Of a stretch of DNA of 64,000 bases, positions 60,054 to 64,000 are shown in pieces. Position numbers and translations under genes: made by a program. The notes under the pieces were generated by a model that saw only the letters and a program-made list of their open reading frames with translations, was not told where the DNA came from and did no database searches. Positions within the stretch are counted from its first letter, which is position 1, and each line of letters begins with the position of its first letter. This DNA is from Candidatus Korarchaeum sp. (GTDB lineage: Archaea; Korarchaeota; Korarchaeia; Korarchaeales; Korarchaeaceae): the NCBI GenBank assembly GCA_020833055.1, contig JAJHQZ010000003.1:83714-147713 (forward strand). The letters run 5' to 3'.

Positions 60054-60710
60054 TCACATCAACGATTTCAAGATGGATAGAGCCTCCTCCCTCACATCCT
60101 CTATACTCCTCGATGCATCTATCGATATCAATTTCCCCTTCCTCCTGTAGTATTCGAGGAGAGGCTCTGTCTCCTCCCTGAATACATCTAATCTCCTCAG
60201 TATCTTATCGTAGCAATCATCGACCCTCTGATATAGCCTTCCCCCACAAGAGCACTTCCTTATGTCCTCTGGGGGATCGTAGAATATGTTGTAAGTCCTA
60301 CCGCATCTCTCACAGACGAGCCTCCCCATCATCCTCCTGAGCACTATGAGATCGCTCACATCGAAGTATATGACAGCATCTAACTCCATATTTCTCGACG
60401 AGAGGAAGGAATCCAACCATTCAGCTTGCTCCAAGTTCCTAGGGAAGCCATCTAGGATGAAATCCTTCAAACGCTCTATCCCCCTCTCGAGGACGGTATA
60501 GACGATTTCATCCGGGACGAGCTTCCCCTCGCTCATGTACCCCTTTATGATGCTCCCCAGCTCTGATCCGGAATCCACTTCCCTCTTGAGCAGATCGCTC
60601 ATCACTATCCTCGGGATTCCGAGTTCCTTCGATAGGAACTCTCCCTGAGTACCCTTCCCAGCCCCGGGCTTACCGAGTAACACTAATCTCAAGGGTCGCA
60701 CCGCTCCCAA
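60054..60710 (-). CDS. adk: Adenylate kinase (long, zinc-lid type)
   Basis: 218 residues. P-loop GKPGAGKGTQ at about residues 13-22, FILDGFPRNLEQAEWLD, and a lid with a zinc site (CERCGRT, then CSCGG). This is the bacterial-type long Adk rather than the short archaeal AdkA, possibly acquired by transfer. The start is TTG 60710, or one of the GTG/TTG codons up to 60692; a TATA-like TTAAAAATTTG lies near 60725-60735. In many archaea adk follows secY, here it is detached upstream of rpl14. Confidence 0.93.
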   Translation of the reverse strand: MGAVRPLRLVLLGKPGAGKGTQGEFLSKELGIPRIVMSDLLKREVDSGSELGSIIKGYMSEGKLVPDEIVYTVLERGIERLKDFILDGFPRNLEQAEWLDSFLSSRNMELDAVIYFDVSDLIVLRRMMGRLVCERCGRTYNIFYDPPEDIRKCSCGGRLYQRVDDCYDKILRRLDVFREETEPLLEYYRRKGKLISIDASRSIEDVREEALSILKSLM

Positions 60711-60863
60711 CTATGGGACTGAATGTTAAAAATTTGACTGATTGCCCAGAGCCCGCTGCGTAGACTCAGCCGATCATTAGAGATCTGGCTAGCAGCAATA
60801 TCTGAGGTGATAAGAGCTTTCAGACCGTCTGCTTAAGCTTAAATATGTCAACCGTAAGGAGGG

Positions 60864-60977
60864 ATGATGACGAAAGTCGGGAGGATTAAGAAGATAAGAG
60901 TGAGAGTGGGTTGGATAAGGGGAGTCTCCCGTGGCCGTGAGAGTGAGGCTGAGGATAGAGAGAGGGGATGTAGTTAG
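60864..60977 (+). CDS. Possible 37-residue basic peptide
   Basis: Begins ATGATG with AAGGAGG directly upstream (60856-60862) and a TATA-like CTTAAATATG near 60837-60846, so expression signals are good. The product is very basic at its start (TKVGRIKKIRVRVGWIRG) and has no known relatives I can name. It overlaps the start of the next gene in another frame by 47 bases. It could be a leader peptide or only the untranslated leader of that gene. Confidence 0.3.
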   Translation: MMTKVGRIKKIRVRVGWIRGVSRGRESEAEDRERGCS

Positions 60978-61353
60978 GGAAGTCGTAGCTCTCGTCAATA
61001 GCGGGTACGAAGCCGATACACCGCAACTGATGTTACCAGCAGTATTAGCTAAGGAAATGGGCCTCTGGCCTCCCCCTCCTGATGCGAGAGAGGAGCTCTT
61101 CGATACTGCAGGAGGTCCTGTCAGGGTGTGGATCTTGAGATCGGCTGCTAAGATCAAGGCGGTAGCTGAGGACGCTGAATCAGGGCCAGTTGAGGCCGAT
61201 ATAGTGATATCACAACTCATAGATGAGCCCCTGATCAGCGATGTCCTAGCTGGTAAGCTCAGCATAGCTGTCGAGGATTTCCTAGAGGGACTCTGGAGGT
61301 TCAGGTGGGAGCCCACTGAGAGAGTGAGGAGGAGTGAGAGGGCTAGGAGTTGA
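60931..61353 (+). CDS. Hypothetical protein resembling a retropepsin-like fold
   Basis: 140 residues. The order of strands and the segment VALVNSGYEADTPQLMLPAVLAKEMGL resemble clan AA aspartic protease-like proteins, where DTG or DSG is expected; here the triad reads NSG, so proteolytic activity is doubtful. The C-terminus (LEGLWRFRWEPTERVRRSERARS) is basic. GTG 60931 follows GGGGAG by 6 bases and the frame is closed by a stop just upstream. Function unknown. Confidence 0.55.
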   Translation: MAVRVRLRIERGDVVREVVALVNSGYEADTPQLMLPAVLAKEMGLWPPPPDAREELFDTAGGPVRVWILRSAAKIKAVAEDAESGPVEADIVISQLIDEPLISDVLAGKLSIAVEDFLEGLWRFRWEPTERVRRSERARS

Positions 61354-61403
61354 AGGGATTTCTCCCAGCGATAAATCCCTTAGCTCTATCCCATCGAATC
61401 TAA

Positions 61404-61458
61404 TCAGTAGAACTCTTTATCATCTCTCGAGATCTCTTCAATGGGGAGAGGTCATCTC
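61404..61458 (-). ncRNA. Candidate C/D box small RNA
   Basis: Read on the minus strand: box C-like GAGATGA (61458-61452), 10 bases, D'-like TTGA (61441-61438), 11 bases, C'-like GAGATGA (61426-61420), 12 bases, and D box CTGA (61407-61404). The 12-base C'-to-D spacing and repeated boxes match archaeal 2'-O-methylation guides, but C boxes differ from RTGATGA at one position and D' from CTGA at one. Targets were not sought. Confidence 0.35.
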
Positions 61459-61531
61459 TTACTGATACCTCAGAGAGCCCAGTCGAGCTCCCGATGGAAA
61501 CTCTATTAAGGCCGTGATTATCGTAAAAAGT

Positions 61532-62737
61532 ATGCCCAGCCTCTCCGAAGACGAGGGTATGCTGCTCTTCCTGATGGATCTCGTCAGGATAGATACTAAT
61601 GCATCGGAAAGAAGGAATTATTGGGAGATAGTTAACTTAATAAGGGATAAGGCTGAATCAATAGGGATGAGGACTCATATTCAGGTTTTTAAAGATGAAA
61701 GGGGAGATTTACCTAATTTAATAGCTTGGAAAGACCTAGGGGCTGAGAGGAATTTGCTCCTGCTCTCCCATTATGATGTAGTCCCGGCTAAGGGGCCTTG
61801 GAGGATCGATTGTATGGAATTCGATCCCTTCGACCCCAAGAGGATCGATGGTAGGATCTACGGTAGGGGAGCTGCTGATGATAAGTCAGCGATAGCTCTC
61901 AGCCTCTCAGCTTGCCAGATCGTAATGGAGAGAGGGGAGGCTGAATACAACCCGATAGTAGCCGTAGTCGGTGATGAGGAAGTCGGAGGGACTGGTGTCG
62001 TAGCTTTGGCTGATAGAGGGTTTGATGAAGCCGGGATACATCCGGATGCTGTCGTAGTCATAGATGCCGCCCCCGATTTCATCGGGATAGGGGCTAGCGG
62101 TGTCATACATGGAGATATAATAGTCAGGGGAAGGAGCGGACATGCTGGGAGGCCTTTCTCAGCACTGAACCCTATTAACGTAGCTATAAAGCTAGCGGAT
62201 GAACTCCTGACTGGGTTCTCCCAGGTACATGCGATGAAGTTATCTAAGGTACCCTCTCCCCCAGGCTCCCCCGTCCCGAAGCTATGGGGTAGGTTCAGTA
62301 TAACTAAGATAGAAGCGGGGACTCAGCACAACGTCATCCCGAGCGAAGCTACAATAGGCTTCGATATAAGGTTCGTACCCGATGAGGACAAGGAGGAAGT
62401 TATAGAGAGGTTCAGAGCAGCATTGAGCGCTGCTTCATGTAAGGTAGGGGCTGATGTAGAGTTGAGGATAAAGGATACAGCTAATCCCGGTTGGATGGTC
62501 GATCCTGATGGAGATTTCGTTAAGGACGTCCTGAAGAGTTATGAGAAGCACTTCGGATCTAGTATTATAGCTGGATCCTTAGGGGGGAATGATGGTTTCG
62601 TTTTCGCGAGGAGGGGGATTCCTACTGTCTCCTTGGGGACTATAGAGATCGAGAGTAATGCCCATGGGGAGCTAGAGAACGTCAGAGAGGATATAATGTT
62701 GAGAGTGAGGGACACTATAGTGGATCTTCTCACTTGA
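61532..62737 (+). CDS. M20-family peptidase / deacylase (ArgE/DapE/ACY1-like)
   Basis: 401 residues from ATG 61532. Metal-site motifs are LSHYDVVP, GRGAADDKS, GDEEVGGTG (general base Glu pair) and GGNDG, and the dimerisation domain has RSGHAGRPFSALNPI. Members remove acyl groups or cleave dipeptides; the substrate is unknown, with deacetylation of an amino-acid intermediate or peptide use both plausible. A TATA-like CTCTATTAAGG lies about 25 bases upstream. GTG 61514 is an earlier alternative. The end overlaps convergent HTH gene by 8 bases. Confidence 0.9.
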   Translation: MPSLSEDEGMLLFLMDLVRIDTNASERRNYWEIVNLIRDKAESIGMRTHIQVFKDERGDLPNLIAWKDLGAERNLLLLSHYDVVPAKGPWRIDCMEFDPFDPKRIDGRIYGRGAADDKSAIALSLSACQIVMERGEAEYNPIVAVVGDEEVGGTGVVALADRGFDEAGIHPDAVVVIDAAPDFIGIGASGVIHGDIIVRGRSGHAGRPFSALNPINVAIKLADELLTGFSQVHAMKLSKVPSPPGSPVPKLWGRFSITKIEAGTQHNVIPSEATIGFDIRFVPDEDKEEVIERFRAALSAASCKVGADVELRIKDTANPGWMVDPDGDFVKDVLKSYEKHFGSSIIAGSLGGNDGFVFARRGIPTVSLGTIEIESNAHGELENVREDIMLRVRDTIVDLLT

Positions 62738-63026
62738 TTATGAACCTAGGGGGGTCTATCCACTCGCTCCCGCACTTCGGACATCTGCTAGGTTTCCTAG
62801 GTTTCTTGAGGTCTTTGAAAGTGTAACCGCACTTCCTACAGTACGGCGGATCCATCAAGAGAGCCTTACCGTACTTAGCCCTAACGGTCCTAGCTATATG
62901 CTCTAGATGATCGTATATCTCCCATGATTGACTAGGATCTATCTCCAAGCTCCTAGCTATCTCATTGACGGAGAGGGGCTCGGATGATGTCATGAGGAGC
63001 TCTATTATCCTCTCCCTGAAGCTCAA
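62730..63026 (-). CDS. Small HTH regulator with zinc ribbon
   Basis: About 97 residues. A winged helix (RERIIELLMTSSEPLSVNEIARSLEIDPSQSWEIYDHLEHI) is followed by a zinc ribbon (CRKCGYTF, CPKCGSEW). It belongs to the archaeal predicted regulators with HTH fused to Zn-ribbon. I favour TTG 63026, about 35 bases from a TATA-like GATTAAAAG on this strand (63058-63067); GTG 63056 would lie too close to it. Divergent from the truncated cyclo-ligase gene. Confidence 0.8.
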   Translation of the reverse strand: MSFRERIIELLMTSSEPLSVNEIARSLEIDPSQSWEIYDHLEHIARTVRAKYGKALLMDPPYCRKCGYTFKDLKKPRKPSRCPKCGSEWIDPPRFIIK

Positions 63027-63087
63027 CTTAAAACACCTGGGAGTCTGCCATATCACTCTTTTAATCTTAGCTGAGGATTACAGAGGG

Positions 63088-63372
63088 ATGAAGGAGGAGA
63101 AGGAGAGGATAAGGACATACATCTGGAAGCTATTGGAGGATAGGGGTGTCTCGAGGTTCCCGAAGCCCATATTCGGAAGGATACCTAACTTCGTGGGGGC
63201 TGAGGAAGCAGCTGAGAAGTTGAGTGAGCAGGAGGAGTGGAAGGAAGCTAGCGTTATCTTCGTGAGCCCTGATTCCCCTCAGAGGCATGTGAGGTATTTA
63301 GGCTTAGTTCAGGGTAAGCTAGTGATAATGGCCACCCCAAGGCTGAGGGAGGGGTTTGTCGGCATTTTCTGA
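63088..63372 (+). pseudogene. 5-formyltetrahydrofolate cyclo-ligase-like gene, truncated by IS607-type element
   Basis: Codons for the N-terminal 90 residues of an archaeal cyclo-ligase-family protein are present: RIRTYIWKLLEDRGVSRFPKP, GRIPNFVGAEEAAEKL, SPDSPQRHVRYLGLVQGKL and MATPRLREGF. Complete relatives continue for about 140 more residues; here the frame ends two codons after FVG, at the edge of the insertion element. So the gene has lost its C-terminal half, including the substrate loop, and is likely non-functional. The rest may lie beyond the element outside the window. Confidence 0.75.
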
Positions 63373-64000
63373 ATAGTTAACTTTATATAACTCCTCTTAA
63401 CAATTATTTACATGATGCCTGAAAAGCTACTGACGCTTCAAGAAGCTTGTAGAAGGTTGGGAATACATCCCAATACGCTCAGGAAGTGGGATAAACAGGG
63501 GAAGATAAGGGTCGTCAGGACTGTCGGTGGTAGAAGAAGGATACCTGAAAGCGAGCTTGAGCGTCTAATGGGATTTGTAAAGCCTGATGTATCAAAGAAA
63601 GCGGCAATTTATGTGAGGGTCTCTTCGCATGACCAAAAGCAGAAAGGTGATTTGGAAAGGCAGAAGCAAAGCCTGCTGGATTACGCAAAATCAAAGGGAT
63701 ACGAGGTTGTTGCAGTTTTAGAAGATGTAGCAAGCGGGCTTAAAGAGGAGAGGGAATCGTTGAGCAAGCTCTTCAATCTTGTTGAGAGGCGGGAGATAGG
63801 AGTTACAATAGTGGCTTTTAAGGACAGGCTAACTAGGTTTGGCTTCAGCTATTTGGAGAGGTACTTTTCATCGCATGGTGTTAGGATTGAGGTTGTTAAT
63901 GGGGAGGAGCCTGAGGACGCTTACCAAGAGCTTGTAGAGGACTTGATAGCCACAGTTACGAGCTTCGCTGGGAAGCTCTACGGCTTGAGGAGCCACAAGT
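63363..64000 (+). mobile_element. IS607-type insertion sequence, left part
   Basis: The element's left end is placed near 63361-63363, where homology to the cyclo-ligase ends in GTCGG followed by A/T-rich sequence; IS607 elements are known to insert at GG. The serine transposase gene follows. The element continues past the window, where a TnpB gene and the right end would be expected. The exact left boundary is inferred. Confidence 0.75.
63412..64000 (+). CDS. tnpA: IS607-family serine transposase TnpA, open at the window end
   Basis: At least 196 codons. A MerR-like helix-turn-helix at residues 6-50 (LTLQEACRRLGIHPNTLRKWDKQGKIRVVRTVGGRRR) is followed by the serine resolvase domain with YVRVSSHDQK (catalytic Ser), FKDRLTRFG and the C-terminal helix EDLIATVTSFAGKLYGLRS. 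This is the typical IS607 TnpA. No stop codon is reached by base 64000, although family length suggests the end is very near. Codon use is richer in AAA, GCA and CTT than the neighbours. Confidence 0.95.
   Translation, partial: MMPEKLLTLQEACRRLGIHPNTLRKWDKQGKIRVVRTVGGRRRIPESELERLMGFVKPDVSKKAAIYVRVSSHDQKQKGDLERQKQSLLDYAKSKGYEVVAVLEDVASGLKEERESLSKLFNLVERREIGVTIVAFKDRLTRFGFSYLERYFSSHGVRIEVVNGEEPEDAYQELVEDLIATVTSFAGKLYGLRSHK

Noticed and set aside
1-64000. Search for CRISPR-type direct repeats, rRNA genes and replication-origin features.
   Set aside because: No regularly spaced repeats, rRNA genes or cdc6/ORB-like clusters were seen in the window.

Overview
The window looks like a slice of a hyperthermophilic archaeal chromosome. 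Evidence includes archaeal/eukaryal-type ribosomal proteins (eS4, eL14, eL18, eL19, eL21, eL32, eL34), RNA polymerase subunits Rpo3 and Rpo4, TFE, aIF5A, Cbf5, Pus10, archaeal SRP RNA, class I CCA enzyme, isopentenyl phosphate kinase and a PIN-domain ATPase. Arg is written mostly with AGG/AGA and Ile often with ATA. TTG and GTG starts are frequent, many adjacent genes share 4-base ATGA/GTGA/TTGA junctions, and many ATGs sit about 25 nt after a TATA box, as expected for leaderless mRNAs. The mix of features and the apparent reliance on cofactor salvage suggest a Korarchaeum-like lineage; that placement is inference.

Layout. 0-13 kb: two radical SAM genes resembling the archaeal lipoyl synthase pair, a tungsten aldehyde:ferredoxin oxidoreductase with a MoaD-like carrier, an inositol-phosphatase-family enzyme, aspartate kinase and homoserine dehydrogenase, then a molybdopterin block (two MoeA proteins, MoaB) facing a DtxR-like regulator across a shared palindromic promoter, and a ferredoxin. 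13-31 kb: SRP RNA, rpiA, DRG GTPase, MBF1, NAC, HIT protein, tRNAs, TFE, further radical SAM enzymes, TruA, hexulose-phosphate isomerase, CCA enzyme, enolase, M42 peptidase and PheST. 31-36 kb: ECF S-component, type II pantothenate kinase, degenerate Nudix protein, NMN adenylyltransferase, PINA-like ATPase, isopentenyl phosphate kinase. 36-60 kb, almost all on the minus strand: translation, secretion and transcription genes from rpl14 at 59.8 kb to the Rpo4/DUF655 genes at 36.2 kb. This run is interrupted at 41.8-46.1 kb by an MFS transporter and a bd-type oxidase locus. 60-64 kb: adenylate kinase, unknowns, an M20 peptidase, and an IS607-type element that cuts a folate cyclo-ligase-family gene and runs off the window.

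How it fits together. The AOR/MoaD/MoeA/MoaB/ferredoxin genes form a tungsten or molybdenum redox module with its own candidate regulator. The ribosomal, SecY, SRP54, SRP RNA and EMC3-like genes form the protein synthesis and secretion core. The pantothenate kinase and NMN adenylyltransferase genes suggest CoA and NAD salvage. The most surprising items are an in-frame TGA in an otherwise intact bd-oxidase subunit gene, a MoaD-like protein whose Gly-Gly is followed by a 13-residue tail, an unassigned structured RNA-like element at 49.5 kb, and serine tRNAs with encoded CCA, one abutting the next tRNA with no spacer.
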